A stretch of DNA of 64,000 nt from Mesostigma viride (GCA_009746045.1 RPFO01000156.1:1483381-1547380); one strand, 5' to 3'. Positions 45,401 to 59,800 are shown, counted from the stretch's first letter. Notes: generated by a model from the letters alone, not told the origin. Numbers and translations: made by a program.

Positions 45401-47808
45401 GCCATTAGGGGCCATTAGGGGCCATTAGGGGCCATTAGGGGCCATTAGGGGCCATTAGGGGCCATTAGGGGCCATTAGGGGCCATTAGGGGCCATTAGGG
45501 GCCATTAGGGGCCATTGGGGGTCATTAGGGGCCATTAGGGGCCATTAGGGGCCATTAGGGGCCATTAGGGGCCATGAGCTCAGGGAAGAAGCGTGTGGAT
45601 GAGGTGAGCATTTGCATGGGCAGTTATCAGGGGCCATTAGGGATCATTAGGGGTCATCAGGGGTCATTACGAGCATGGGCAGTCGTTAGGGGTGAGTTTT
45701 AGCATGGGCAGTCGTTAGGGGTGTGTCAGCATGGTCGTTAGGATTTGTGCTGTGTTGTGTTGTGTCGTGTCGTGTCGTGTCGTGTCGTGTCGTGTCGTGT
45801 CGTGTCGTGTCGTGTCGTGTCGTGTCGTGTCGTGTCGTGTCGTGTCGTGTCGTGTCGTGTCGTGTCGTGTCGTGTCGTGTCGTGTCGTGTCGTGTCGTGT
45901 CGTGTCGTGTCGTGTCGTGCCGTGCCGTGCCGTGCCGTGCCGTGCCGTGCCGTGCCGTGCCGTGCCGTGCCGTGCCGTGCCGTGCCGTGCCGTGCCGTGC
46001 CGTGCCGTGCCGTGCCGTGCCGTGCCGTGCCGTGCCGTGCCGTGCCGTGCCGTGCCGTGCCGTGCCGTGCCGTGCCGTGCCGTGCCGTGCCGTGCCGTGC
46101 CGTGCCGTGCCGTGCCGTGCCGTGCCGTGCCGTGCCGTGCCGTGCCGTGCCGTGCCGTGCCGTGCCGTGCCGTGCCGTGCCGTGCCGTGCCGTGCCGTGC
46201 CGTGCCGTGCCGTGCCGTGCCGTGCCGTGCCGTGCCGTGCCGTGCCGTGCCGTGCCGTGCCGTGCCGTGCCGTGCCGTGCCGTGCCGTGCCGTGCCGTGC
46301 CGTGCCGTGCCGTGCCGTGCCGTGCCGTGCCGTGCCGTGCCGTGCCGTGCCGTGCCGTGCCGTGCCGTGCCGTGCCGTGCCGTGCCGTGCCGTGCCGTGC
46401 CGTGCCGTGCCGTGCCGTGCCGTGCCGTGCCGTGCCGTGCCGTGCCGTGCCGTGCCGTGCCGTGCCGTGCCGTGCCGTGCCGTGCCGTGCCGTGCCGTGC
46501 CGTGCCGTGCCGTGCCGTGCCGTGCCGTGCCGTGCCGTGCCGTGCCGTGCCGTGCCGTGCCGTGCCGTGCCGTGGCGTGGCGTGGCGTGGCGTGGCGTGT
46601 CGTGTGGTGTGGTGTGGTGTGGTGTGGTGTGGTGTGGTGTGGTGTGGTGTGGTGTGGTGTGGTGTGGTGTGGTGTGGTGTTGTGTGGTGTGGTGTGGTGT
46701 GGTGTGGTGTGGTGTGGTGTGGTGTGGTGTGGTGTGGTGTGGTGTGGTGTGGTGTGGTGTGGTGTGGTGTGGTGTGGTGTGGTGTGGTGTGGTGTGGTGT
46801 GGTGTGGTGTGGTGTGGTGTGGTGTGGTGTGGTGTGGTGTGGTGTGGTGTGGTGTGGTGTGGTGTGGTGTGGTGTGGTGTGGTGTGGTGTGGTGTGGTGT
46901 GGTGTGGTGTGGTGTGGTGTGGTGTGGTGTGGTGTGGTGTGGTGTGGTGTGGTGTGGTGTGGTGTGGTGTGGTGTGGTGTGGTGTTGTGTTGTGTTGTGT
47001 TGTGTTGTGTTGTGTTGTGTTGTGTTGTGTTGTGTTGTGTTGTGTTGTGTTGTGTTGTGTTGTGTTGTGTTGTGTTGTGTTGTGTTGTGTTGTGTTGTGT
47101 TGTGTTGTGTTGTGTTGTGTTGTGTTGTGTTGTGTTGTGTTGTGTTGTGTTGTGTTGTGTTGTGTTGTGTTGTGTTGTGTTGTGTTGTGTTGTGTTGTGT
47201 TGTGTTGTGTTGTGTTGTGTTGTGTTGTGTTGTGTTGTGTTGTGTTGTGTTGTGTTGTGTTGTGTTGTTAGGAATGTGGGTTCATTGTTGTCATTATGGA
47301 AGCACGCTCACGCGGAGAACGGCGGTTCTGGGACGCTATCGCATCCCCGTTGTCAAGCTGTGATGTATCAATGAGACAACCGTGGCGTACGCCAGCATGC
47401 TGCCAATGGTCGTGAGACGAGCTATGTTGCATGTCATCGTTAGGGGGAGGATGCTCTTCTCGCTCTGCTGTTTTCGTTATTGCCCCCCATGCCCCCCCCC
47501 CCCCCCCCAAATATAATAGTGTCTTGGTATTCCATGTCCCTTCGAAGGTTTTACCTTACCGGCCCAGCCAGCTGGCCATGCGTACCCCTTCCACCTGGCA
47601 TCCCCCACCAGTGCCATGAGCGATTTACCATGCTTGCCATTTTCCTACCTAGCATTACTACGTATGAAGTTTTACTACTATCAGCGTTGCTGCGCCTTTG
47701 TCTGGGTGGCCATTTCTCCAGGCTGAAACTGCCTGCCTTTGCCTATTGCTCCTCTTGCCATTCTTGCTTGTGTGCACTGCTTTGTGTGCCCACACTTGTG
47801 TGTGCGCA

Positions 47809-47845
<37 letters not shown>

Positions 47846-50800
47846 GCTTGTGTGCTTGTGTGCGTGCTTTTGTGTGCATGCGTGCGTGTTTTTGTGTGCA
47901 TGCGTGCGTGTTTTTGTGTGCGTGCCTATGTGTATGAATGTGGATCCGTGTGTGCGTGTGTGCTAATGCTACTGCCCCCGCTCAGGACGAATCGTGCGCC
48001 TCGTGGCGGTCGCGCCGCAAACACGTCTTCATCCTCAGTAATGCCGGCAAACCCATCTTCTCCAGGTAGGCACGCCACGCAAACACGTCTTCATCCTCAG
48101 TAATGCAAAAAAGAAGCCGTAGTGCCGGCAAACCCATCTTCTCCAGGTAGGCACGCCACGATCCGGGCAACATATTGGACCATCACCCTGGCAACATACG
48201 GGTATATGGGTGGCCAAGGAATGCATGCAAGCTGTCGTTTTCCATGTGGGCACCGCTCTCTCACGCAAACGCCATGTCTAGATTAGCGCACACATTTTGC
48301 AGAGCGCTACCGGGCTGTTTTCTTTTGACGTGTACATGAGTTGCTGCCGGTGTACCGTGATATGCATAAAACTTTGTGCTCTCCCATACGCCGACATGCG
48401 CCCACCCCCACCCCCCACCCCCTGCTGCCCTCACTCCGCCCTCATACACGCACACGCGCAGCCTAGTGCACGCACACATGCACGCACACATGCACGCACA
48501 CAAACGCATACGCACATGTGCACAGACACACAAAAAAAACCTGCTCCCACACATACATGTGTTATGAAACCATTCACTGATCGTCGTCTGGCACCACCTG
48601 GTTGGGTTCACCCTGACCGGCTGGCCCAATCACGCCCGTGCTTTGTCCCATGATTTGATTTCATACCATGCAGCTCCTTATCATACATCCTTTATCGTCA
48701 TCCTGCTGACCTTTTGAAATCATGTCGTTATGATACAAAGGAGCGGCTCCTATCATCATCCTGCCGACCTGCCTGCCGTATCTGTTTGCCCCTGGCAAAC
48801 GCCTCTCATGGCCTTTCTTGCATGGACGTGCCTGCAGCTCTTAATGGCTGGGCAAATAGACATCTTTATTCTCGGGTGGTTTCTATTATCTCTGCTGGTG
48901 GCTGGGCAAATAGACATCTTTACTATCGGATGGTTTCTATTATCTCCGCTGGTGGCTGGGCAAATAGACATCTTTATTATCGGATGGTTTCTATTATCTC
49001 TGCTGGCTGCTGAGCCCTGCACTTATTATCTCATTTTATCATGTTCCCGCCTCACGGGTTCTCTTTGTACAAGATCCCCTGGCGATCCCGTCCGCTGCAC
49101 CAGTCTCAAGAACCAAACCATTGCTTTTCTACGAGTAACCTAGCATTAACCCAGCACTGTCATGATTACACAAGCAATCTCAATAACCAAATCATTGCTG
49201 TACTACTAGTAACCTACCATTAACCCAGCACTGTCATGATTACACAAGCAATCTCAATAACCTAATCATGGCATCATGGCTGTACTACTAGTAACCTAGC
49301 ATTAACCCAGCACTTTCATGATTACACAAGCAATCTCAATAGCCTAATCATTGCTGTACACTGGCTGTGCTACTAGTGGCCCATGTTCATGCCACGCATC
49401 CGTGCCCATCGCGGGGCCTTGCCCTGCGCACGCACGCCGACGATAATAACCGTCCTATGGTTTGCCTTCTAGCTATAGTTTGCCTTTTCGTCATAGTCTG
49501 CCTTTTGTCACCTGCGATCATTGCATGTGCCCATGCGGACCATGGGCTATGCGGAGCAGGTACGGCGACGAGAATAACTTGGCGGGGTTCATGGCGCTAC
49601 TTCAGGCGGTCATCTCCAACGTCAAGGCCAGGTGCGCGCACGTGTGGCAAACCTTTGTTATTTGATGGTCATAATCTCTAAAGGAAGAATAATATTATGC
49701 CTGACCGACGATGTTACTACCTAACGGCTTCTGCCACGTGTGCAGGCTTTCAAGTTAATCGAGGTTAATATAAGTTGATATAGGTTAATATAAGTTGATC
49801 GCGTTGCTTGCTTGGGCCGGGTCGTTATGGTTCCTGTGCCTATACTTGCGAATGTTGCTGTAATCTGCTGTTTATTCGCCCCCCCCCCCTTTTTCCCGAC
49901 ACCTGCAGCAGGACAAATGAGTGATACTCTTTTGTTAATATTCATGTGAAAATCCCCTGCTGCGATGGTCACATTGTTCTTCACTCTCCCACCCTCTGCC
50001 CCCCACCACCAGCGGCGAGGAGATCCACAGCCTGCGGGCAGGGCAGCACGTGGTGAGCAGCACTGGTTCATGCCTGAGTGGGTGTGTGAGGAAGACAATA
50101 TGTTTCGTGCCCAGCTCAAGAAGTACATATGCCGCCATACTACTATATATACGGTTTATCATTCTCAATGAATTTATACGGTATGTATATGCATCGTAGG
50201 AACCCACCTTGCTGTACATTAATACTGCTATATATACAGCAATATGAATACAGTCTGTGTATGCAAACTAGTAGACTATATGAATACAGTCTGTACATGC
50301 AAACTAGTAGACTATATGCATGCAGTCTGTTTATGCACTAGTAGAAATTCGTCTTGCCGTGGTGAGCAGCACATGACCCGCCGTATTCGTCCATGGTAGG
50401 TGCCTCTGCATGTGCGTCCGCATGTCTGCGTGTGTGTTGGTATCTGTCGTTTGTTGAGGTCCAGCAGCACGTGTCCATGTCTGCGTGTGTGCGTTGTTTT
50501 GTTGTTGGCCATCCTTGCACAGGCCCAGCGGTGAGCCGCACATTTCTTACCCATGCTCCTGCCTTCGACACCAAGGTTCCCCTCTTCTTCTCTCTGTCCA
50601 CTTTCCCCTTCTTCTCACGGTCCCCCCCAACCAAGCAACATTTATATGTGCGCTAGCGGTTAGTCTCGGTGACAGCTGACTTTATGTTCTCATGCATTTC
50701 TCACTGGTTGTTGTCTGTCGCCATGCGCACGTTGGCCTGGGCAATAGTTGATGCCAGGTATTTGGGACTGGCCTACATTTGTCATTAGATGGGTCGCTGC

Positions 50801-53800
50801 CTCTCAGTAGCTCAAGCCAGTATAGAAGCCCCGTCAGTCTCGTCAGTGGCAGCGTCCGTCAACTGTTTTTCATCGATCTAGCTTACAAACATTTCGTCGT
50901 TTTTGTTCTTGTAACCTGTTGCCCACTCCTAGTGGGAGTTAATGCTTAGCAGCAGGTAGGCCTCCCCTGTCTCAAAATTCTCCCTCATTTCGTGTTTTCT
51001 TATCGGCAAAGCTGTGTATGCGTCCATCGTTTGCATCCGTTTCGAATTTTGGGGCGTCCGTTTGGACTTAATTCTTTTTTAAATCAATCGATGTTTGTTC
51101 CTTGCCATGGGCGGATTCCCTCCCTGCAGGTGGTCTTCCTATCTCGTGGCGGCCTGTACCTGGTGGCGGTTGCAGCCACGGGGGAGTCGGTGCCGGCGCT
51201 CAGTGCGCAGCTGGACCTGATGTACAAACAGGTGCGCACAAAGAGGTGCCGGCGCTCAGTGGGCAGCTGGACCTGATGTAGAAACAGGTGCGCCCGCTGC
51301 CATGTGCCCACGTGCATGCAGTGCTGCATTGCTGCTCGCCCATGCACGTTGATTCTCCCACCGCATGCGCGTCTTGGAGATGTTGATTCTCCCCTCCGCA
51401 TGCACTATATCTCCACTCTGCACGTACACGGGCCAAGTGACCTTGCTGTTTGCACATGCCGTTACCAATCAGACCTGGTTTGCACTCATGTGTGCACACA
51501 TCCACATGTCCGCACAAGGAAATGCAGAAGAGCGATTGTAGCCAGACAGGGAACAGGCCCGCGCCAGCCATTCCCGCATGTTTGCTGACATGTAAAAATG
51601 GTAGTTATTGAAATACTTGCTGACCCATACAGTCGGCGAGTGCGTACTGTGGACGCTGGAAAAAAAACTTCCTCTGCAGACACTGTGGAAACCTCCCTTA
51701 AGACTTCGGGTGGGCTTTCGCCTGTGCATGTGGAGCGCTCACGGCGGAGTCATGCAGCACTTGCGTGCATTTGTGTCTGTACCCGCCCATGATCTAGGAA
51801 CACTAGGAATAGAATGCCTATGTTGGCCTGCAAACCACTCACTGTGTTACAACATCAGGCCGGTGGTGTGGAAAAACGGGCACAACCGGACTCACTCTTC
51901 TCCCACGGATGGTAGCAAACAGTACACCAGGAATCATCGCGCAAAGCAACCAGTGTGACCTGGTGTCCCAAAATGCCCCGTAGGCAAGCAAGCAAGCATC
52001 CCAGCCAAATTGGTGGAGCCCGGGAAACTTCCCATTTTCCCTTGGAGGATAAACACGTGGCATGGGGAGAGAACATTATTACTTGTTATACTTTGTCGGC
52101 TGTGCGTGGTGGAAACGGACACGTCGGCAAACGGCAAGACCTGGGAACATTGTGGGCTGCTTATGCGTGGTTGGCATCTCCCTGACTTTTGGCTTGTGCG
52201 CATGGCTCGCCCCCCCTGTACATCATTGTTATTATCATTATTATTATTATTATTATCACTATTATTATCGCTATTATTACTATTACTGTACCAGGTTCTG
52301 CTAATCCTGACGGACGCGATGGAGAAGGTGCTGAGCCGCAACGCCAAGTACGACCTGCGCAACCTGCTGGGGGGCACCGACGGCGTGCTTACTTCGCTCA
52401 TCCACGCCTGCAACTGGTGAGGATTCGGAGCGTAGGGGCATGCACAGACACCAAGGAGTCTATATAAATAGTCATCCCCGCGTTAAGTTCCGATTCTTAA
52501 GGTTACGGCCCCGCGTTAAGTCACGACGCCCAGATTTTGGCAGCTTATACGTCACCGCCCACCTGTCGCAAAATGTCTGGCCGGAAAAATGGACTTTGGG
52601 CGACTTCGATGCTGCAGCTGGATCGGGATTGACGAGAGCTGTCGAATGCCGTATAGAAGGTCTGTCAGAGGAGGGTGGGGCGGGCTGCTAGCCTACTTCA
52701 ACCGCTAAGGTTTCGTCCCCGCGTTAAGTTACGTCTCCGCGTTAAGTTACGACGCCGAGATTTAAAACGCGGGGATGACTGTAGTGGTGGAGGAGGATTG
52801 GTGGGGGCACCGACGGTGTGCTTACCTCGCTCATGCATGTGGGCAGCTGGTGAGGTGAAAGTTATAAGGGGAGAAGGGCACCAGGGTTACAAGGGGTAAA
52901 GAGTTTATTAGATGGGCGTGCTTAGTTGGAATGAGATGCTTAGGCTGACACACGGATTTCCGGCCTGCGCGCCGAGTATTGCCACCGCGGGTGAGCGGGA
53001 CACCTCAGTACTGTACGGCAGGTCGTACGGTACTGAGGTGTCATGTGGATTGACGTGCAGTTAGTGCCAGACTGTTCCTAGGCTCTAGCTCGACCCGCCA
53101 GATCCGGGGTATCCGGGTCTGACGGGCCGAGTGTGTAGTGGATGCTAGTGACGTGGTCGCATGGCATTGCAGTGTACAGTTGTCCACTGGTAGGCGCTGC
53201 AGGTAGCGCTGCCATAGGCATATAGGCGTAGCATTGGGGAGTGCCGCAGGACCCGAGTTTGCCCAGTTCCGTCCTAAGCCCTCAGCTTTCATTGCGTTCA
53301 TTGTATTATTGCTAATACAATCTTCCTCATCATTCTCAGCTTTCGTGAGTTGTCTCTCGCATTCATCTCATTCCAACTTGGACTGAAATCAATAGACATG
53401 GCTTCCAACAACAATGCCGGCAAGGACAACAAGAAGGGGAATGCGCCGACCAGGCGCACCTCCCCACGCCTCTCGCCGGAGGGCTCGCCCTCCGCCACCG
53501 TGCGGGTGACGCCCAACGTCACCTTCAGCACGGTGGTTGCCGATAACCCACGGCGTCGGACCCCGCAGGTGGGGGCCGGCGCCCGGGGGCTGGCGAGAGG
53601 GCGCTCGTTTGCCGATGGCGGCTCGTCCGCCATGGCACCCGGGGTGCAGGAACCCCGGGCACGTGACACCCCCGTCGCAGGTGACGGGGGACGTGAACGC
53701 AGCGATTCCTCCGAGGAGGACAGGGAGGTGCCGCCCGCGAGGCCGCGGCCCTCGCTCGAGTTGTCCTCTCAGACGCATGCGACGTCTGGCAACTTGTCGG

Positions 53801-56800
53801 TGGGCCGCCAAATGGCCACTATGGACATTGATCGCTACGGCGAGCATGTCCCGTTGCAAACGAGCGCCCTCTCGCCAGCCCCCGGGCTCCGGCCCCCACC
53901 TGCGGGGTCCGACGCCGTGGGTTATCGGCAACCACCGTGCTGAAGGTGACGTTGGGCGTCACCCGCACGGTGGCGGAGGGCGAGCCCTCCGGCGAGAGGC
54001 GTGGGGAGGTGCGCCTGGTCGGCGCATTCCCCTTCTTGTTGTCCTTGCCGGCATTGTTGTTGGAAGCCATGTCTATTGATTTCAGTCCAAGTTGGAATGA
54101 GATGAATGCGAGAGACAACTCACGAAAGCTGAGAATGATGAGGAAGATTGTATAAGCAATAATACAATGAACGCAATGAAAGCTGAGGGCTCAGGATGGA
54201 ACTGGGCAAACTCGGGTCCTGCGGCACTCCCCAGTGCTACGCCTATATGCCTATGGCAGCGCTACCTGCAGCGCCTACCAGTGGACAACTGTACACTGCA
54301 ATGCCATGCGACCACGTCACTAGCATCCACTACACACTCGGCCCGTCAGACCCGGATACCCCGGATCTGGCGGGTCGAGCTAGAGCCTAGGAACACTCTG
54401 GCACTAACTGCACGTCGGTCCACATGACACCTCAGTACCGTACGACCTGCCGTACAGTACTGAGGTGTCCCGCTCAGCCGCGGTGGCAATACTCGGCGCG
54501 CAGGCCGGAAATCCGTGTGTCAGCCTAAGCATCTCATCTAACTTGCTTATGTCCCCCAGTCACACGTGCAAATGTTAGTGGGGGGGGGGATGGGGCAATG
54601 TGGGGTAAGGGTGTGAGGGAATAAGGTCTTAAGGGACCGAGGTGTGAGGGCACACAGGTATACAAGGTTGAAAGGGTTCAATTGGTTTGGGTGCCGAACA
54701 TCGACCCGCTTATGTCCCCCAGTCCCACGTGCAACTGGTGGTAGTCGAGATAAAGGGGCATGCAGAGGAATAGGTTAGGGTCGGTGCGGTGTACGGGTGG
54801 AGTGGGGTAGGTTAGGGTCGGTGCGGTGTACGGGTGGAGTGGGGTAGGTTAGGGTCGGTGCGGTGTATGGGTGGAGTGGGGTAGGTTAGGGTCGGTGCGG
54901 TGTATGGGTGGAGTGGGGTAGGTTAGGGTCGGTGCGGTGTACGGGTGGAGTGGGGTAGGTTAAGGTCGGTGCGGTGTACGGGTGGAGTGGGGTAGGTTAA
55001 GGTCGGTGCGGTGTACGGGTGGAGTGGGGTAGGTTAAGGTCGGTGCGGTGTACGGGTGGAGTGGGGTAGGTTAAGGTCGGTGCGGTGTATGGGTGGAGTG
55101 GGGTAGGTTAGGGTCGCTGCGGTGTACGGGTGGAGTGGGGTAGGTTAAGGTCGGTGCGGTGTACGGGTGGAGTGGGGTAGGTTAAGGTCGGTGCGGTGTA
55201 CGGGTGGAGTGGGGTAGGTTAGGGTCGGTGCGGTGTATGGGTGGAGTGGGGTAGGTTAGGGTCGGTGCGGTGTACGGGTGGAGTGGGGTAGGTTAGGGTC
55301 GGTGCGGTGTACGGGTGGAGTGGGGTAGGTTAGGGTCGGTGCGGTGTACCAGTGGAGTGGGGTAGGTTAAGGTCGGTGCGGTGTACGGGTGGAGTGGGGT
55401 AGGTTAGGGTCGGTGCAGTGTACGGGTGGAGTGGGGTAGGTTAAGGTCAGTGCGGTGTACGGGTGGAGTGGGGTAGGTTAGGGTCGGTGCGGTGTACGGG
55501 TGGAGTGGGGTAGGTTAAGGTCGGTGCGGTGTACGGGTGGAGTGGGGTAGGTTAGGGTCGGTGCGGTGTATGGGTGGAGTGGGGTAGGTTAGGGTAGGTG
55601 TGGGGTACGGGTGGAGTGGGGTAGGTTAGGGTCGGTGCAGTGTACGGGTGGAGTGGGGTAGGTTAAGGTCGGTGCGGTGTACGGGTGGAGTGGGGTAGGT
55701 TAGGGTAGGTGCGGTGTATGGGTGGAGTGGGGTAGGTTAGGGCTGGTGCGGTGTACGGGTGGAGTGGGGTAGGTTAAGGTCGGTGCGGTGTACGGGTGGA
55801 GTGGGGTAGGTTAGGGTCGGTGCGGTGTACGGGTGGAGTGGGGTAGGTTAGGGTCGGTGCGGTGTACGGGTGGAGTGGGGTAGGTTAGGGTCGGTGCGGT
55901 GTACGGGTGGAGTGGGGTAGGTTAGGGTCGGTGCGGTGTATGGGTGGAGTGGGGTAGGTTAGGGTCGGTGCGGTGTACGGGTGGAGTGGGGTAGGTTAGG
56001 GTCGGTGCGGTGTACGGGTGGAGTGGGGTAGGTTTGGGTCGGTGCGGTGTACGGGTGGAGTGGGGTAGGTTAGGGTCGGTGCGGTGTACGGGTGGAGTGG
56101 GGTAGGTTAGGGTCAGTGCGGTGTACGGGTGGAGTGGGGTAGGTTAAGGTCGGTGCGGTGTACGGGTGGAGTGGGGTAGGTTAGGGTCGGTGCGGTGTAC
56201 GGGTGGAGTGGGGTAGGTTAAGGTCGGTGCGGTGTACGGGTGGAGTGGGGTAGGTTAGGGTCGGTGCGGTGTATGGGTGGAGTGGGGTAGGTTAGGGTCG
56301 GTGCGGTGTACGGGTGGAGTGGGGTAGGTTAGGGTCGGTGCGGTGTACGGGTGGAGTGGGGTAGGTTAGGGTCGGTGCGGTGTACCGGTGGAGTGGGGTA
56401 GGTTAAGGTCGGTGCGGTGTACGGGTGGAGTGGGGTAGGTTAGGGTCGGTGCAGTGTACGGGTGGAGTGGGGTAGGTTAAGGTCAGTGCGGTGTACGGGT
56501 GGAGTGGGGTAGGTTAGGGTCGGTGCGGTGTACGGGTGGAGTGGGGTAGGTTAAGGTCGGTGCGGTGTACGGGTGGAGTGGGGTAGGTTAGGGTCGGTGC
56601 GGTGTATGGGTGGAGTGGGGTAGGTTAGGGTAGGTGTGGGGTACGGGTGGAGTGGGGTAGGTTAGGGTCGGTGCGGTGTACGGGTGGAGTGGGGTAGGTT
56701 AGGGTCGGTGCGGTGTACGGGTGGAGTGGGGTAGGTTAGGGTAGGTGCGGTGTATGGGTGGAGTGGGGTAGGTTAGGGCTGGTGCGGTGTATGGGTGGAG

Positions 56801-59800
56801 TGGGGTAGGTTAAGGTCGGTGCGGTGTACGGGTGGAGTGGGGTAGGTTAGGGTCGGTGCGGTGTACGGGTGGAGTGGGGTAGGTTAGGGTCGGTGCGGTG
56901 TACGGGTGGAGTGGGGTAGGTTAGGGTCGGTGCGGTGTACGGGTGGAGTGGGGTAGGTTAGGGTCGGTGCGGTGTATGGGTGGAGTGGGGTAGGTTAGGG
57001 TCGGTGCGGTGTACGGGTGGAGTGGGGTAGGTTAGGGTCGGTGCGGTGTACGGGTGGAGTGTCGTAGGTTTGGGTCGGTGCGGTGTACGGGTGGAGTGGG
57101 GTAGGTTAGGGTCGGTGCGGTGTACGGGTGGAGTGGGGTAGGTTAGGGTCAGTGCGGTGTACGGGTGGAGTGGGGTAGGTTAAGGTCGGTGCGGTGTACG
57201 GGTGGAGTGGGGTAGGTTAGGGTTGGTGCGGTGTACGGGTGGAGTGGGGTAGGTTAAGGTCGGTGCGGTGTACGGGTGGAGTGGGGTAGGTTAGGGTCGG
57301 TGCGGTGTACGGGTGGAGTGGGGTAGGTTAGGGTCAGTGCGGTGTACGGGTGGAGTGGGGTAGGTTAAGGTCGGTGCGGTGTACGGGTGGAGTGGGGTAG
57401 GTTAGGGTCGGTGCGGTGTACGGGTGGAGTGGGGTAGGTTAAGGTCGGTGCGGTGTACGGGTGGAGTGGGGTAGGTTAGGGTTGGTGCGGTGTACGGGTG
57501 GAGTGGGGTAGGTTAGGGTCGGTGCGGTGTATGGGTGGAGTGGGGTAGGTCTAGGATGGATCATGGTGGCACTTACGAGCTAGTAGTAAATTACTATGAG
57601 TACAGATAAGCTGTGTGCTAATGTCCCTAGTTCCCCCCTGGCCCACACAACCCTGGGTCTTGCCTTGCCCCCTTGCCTAGCCCTCTTGCCTTGCCCCCTT
57701 GCCTTGCCCTCTTGCCTTGCCCCCTTGCCTTGCCCCCTTGCCTTGCCCCCTCGCCTTGCCCCCTTGCTTTGCCCCCTTGCCTTGACCCCTGGCCTTGCCT
57801 GTGGGATTTGCCGCCTTGCCTTGCCCCCGTGCCTTGCCCTCTCGCCACCCACCCAGGAGCGCCTCGGTCATCTTCCGGGCACTGGCGCCACTGCCGCTGC
57901 CCTGCCGCGTCCGCTGGGCGGCTGCCAACGCGCTCAAGGGCTCGCACTGCCCCGGCCTGTTCCTCGGCCTGCTGCTGGCGGGGCACCAGGTGGGTCGCAT
58001 CGACTCTGATGGGCGTCACGAGCTAGGTGTCACTTGATTGGTGCTGGCGGGACACCAGGTGGGTGTGCGGTATTGGTTGCTCTGGGCATCATTTCTGCCA
58101 AGCTGGCTGACAAGTGAGGAAGCCAAATGGCGCCATACATGTATCGCTAAATAATCAAACCTACTTACATATAGCCTAAGCCATTAAAAGAGTGCCTAGT
58201 AGGCAAGGAAGTCAGCCAGCCAGCCAGCCAGCCAGTGACATTTCCCACTATCTTTGCCTCACAGTTCCTTCAATTTTATGGCGTATTGTGGCATTTCACC
58301 ATGCTGGTTTTTAGGGGCAAGCCAGTCGTGCGTTTTTTTTCTAAACATACCAGCAATACCGCAGATAACAGGTATGGTGTGGCTGCTAAGGTATCCACCG
58401 ATTAGCGTGCCGGATGCCATAGCTTTTCTGGGCAACCACTTGCTTTATAGTGACTCATTTGTGCTCTGTTGTGATTTGCTTTTTAGCGACTCATTCGTGG
58501 GCAGATCTACAACTTAATCACAAGGGTGGCATGGGAGTGTTGTGATACTACTTCCACAATCAGCGTGCGCTAGGTGACGTTTTCTAGCGTAAGTATTTCT
58601 ATGCTGCCCACCGTCTATCCTAGGTGTCCGTAGGTCCCCTGTCCCCGCGTAAGTATCTAGCTAGGCACACAGCGCAAGGCTTTTTTCAGAGTATTTATCT
58701 GCTATCGGCGGCCTCGTGACGGGTGACGTGGCCCGCAGGTTGTCGCGTGCGCGACCCAAGTGTCCAAGAAAAGCAAGTGCTTGGGCGCAGAGGACGTGCT
58801 GTTGCTCATCAACTTTGTGATGGCATCCGAGTCGTTCCGGTACGTGTCTCCCTGCGCATGTTTTGTAGCCATCACACCACGACCTCGTACACTGCACATA
58901 CTTATAAATTAATTCATTCATTAATCAATTGATTAAACTCGTGCTCCCGTTGGGGAGTCACGGAGCACCGAAGTGCTTTTAATCCCTGTATGTGCACAAC
59001 AGGAAGAAAGGGCATAGACCCCCTCTCTCCTTCATGCCACAGGCATGTCACAGGGTGCACAATCGGACCAGTCGAAACGATCCGGCATCCCCCGTGGGTG
59101 CAATAAAGCTTCGACATAGCAAAAGCATAGCGGGTGCAGTAAGGCTGCCTCATGGTCCAGTGGCCACAGATAGGCTAGCATGGAACTCCTTCAGAGGCTC
59201 CGGTTTGGGAGCATATAACGGCCTCTCCCGGAGCCTGAGGGGGTTTAGGGGCATACCCAGGGTTCACCCACAACCCCCATGGTAGTGAAACAGTTGAGAA
59301 TGTCAGTGAGCTTGTAAAAGTTGATTTTATACAATCAAATACACCGGTTTGATAGACTTGGAGTCTTGATTCTTTCGTGAGGCATCACCCGGAGGGAACA
59401 GCGCGGGCAGAGGGTGAGGCATGGCCGAGCTTTTAGGGGGAGCAAGATGAGGGGCAAGATGTGGGGCAAGATGTGGGGCAAGATGTGGAGCAAGATGTGG
59501 GGCAAGATGTGGGGCAAGATGTGGGGCAAGATGTGGGGCAAGCTAATCTACCCCCTCTAAGGAGCAAAACTCTACCCTTCCCCACCCCCCTCCATTCAGA
59601 CTTGCTTGCCTTGTTCCGGACTCTCCCGAGGGTAAGTTGAATCGACTCACTCAGTGGCCTCGACATTGTTTTGTATATCATCAGCCCTTGTTTGGAACTT
59701 ACATCAGCCCTTGTTTGACCCCCTTACTTGGCCCTTGTTTGACCCCCTTACTCAGGCCTTACTCTGATTGACCCTTGCTCGTTGACCTGCACCTTCTTTT

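Noticed and set aside
45723-47363. Three overlapping open frames of more than 500 codons (Cys/Val/Arg/Ala repeats)
   Set aside because: They exist only because a pentanucleotide repeat lacks stop codons in these frames; all three plus frames are open at once and the array lies in MON1 intron 1.
45130-57550. TTAGGG words as interstitial telomeres
   Set aside because: TTAGGG occurs only as part of the 10-bp and 37-bp units; there is no pure TTAGGG or TTTAGGG tandem.
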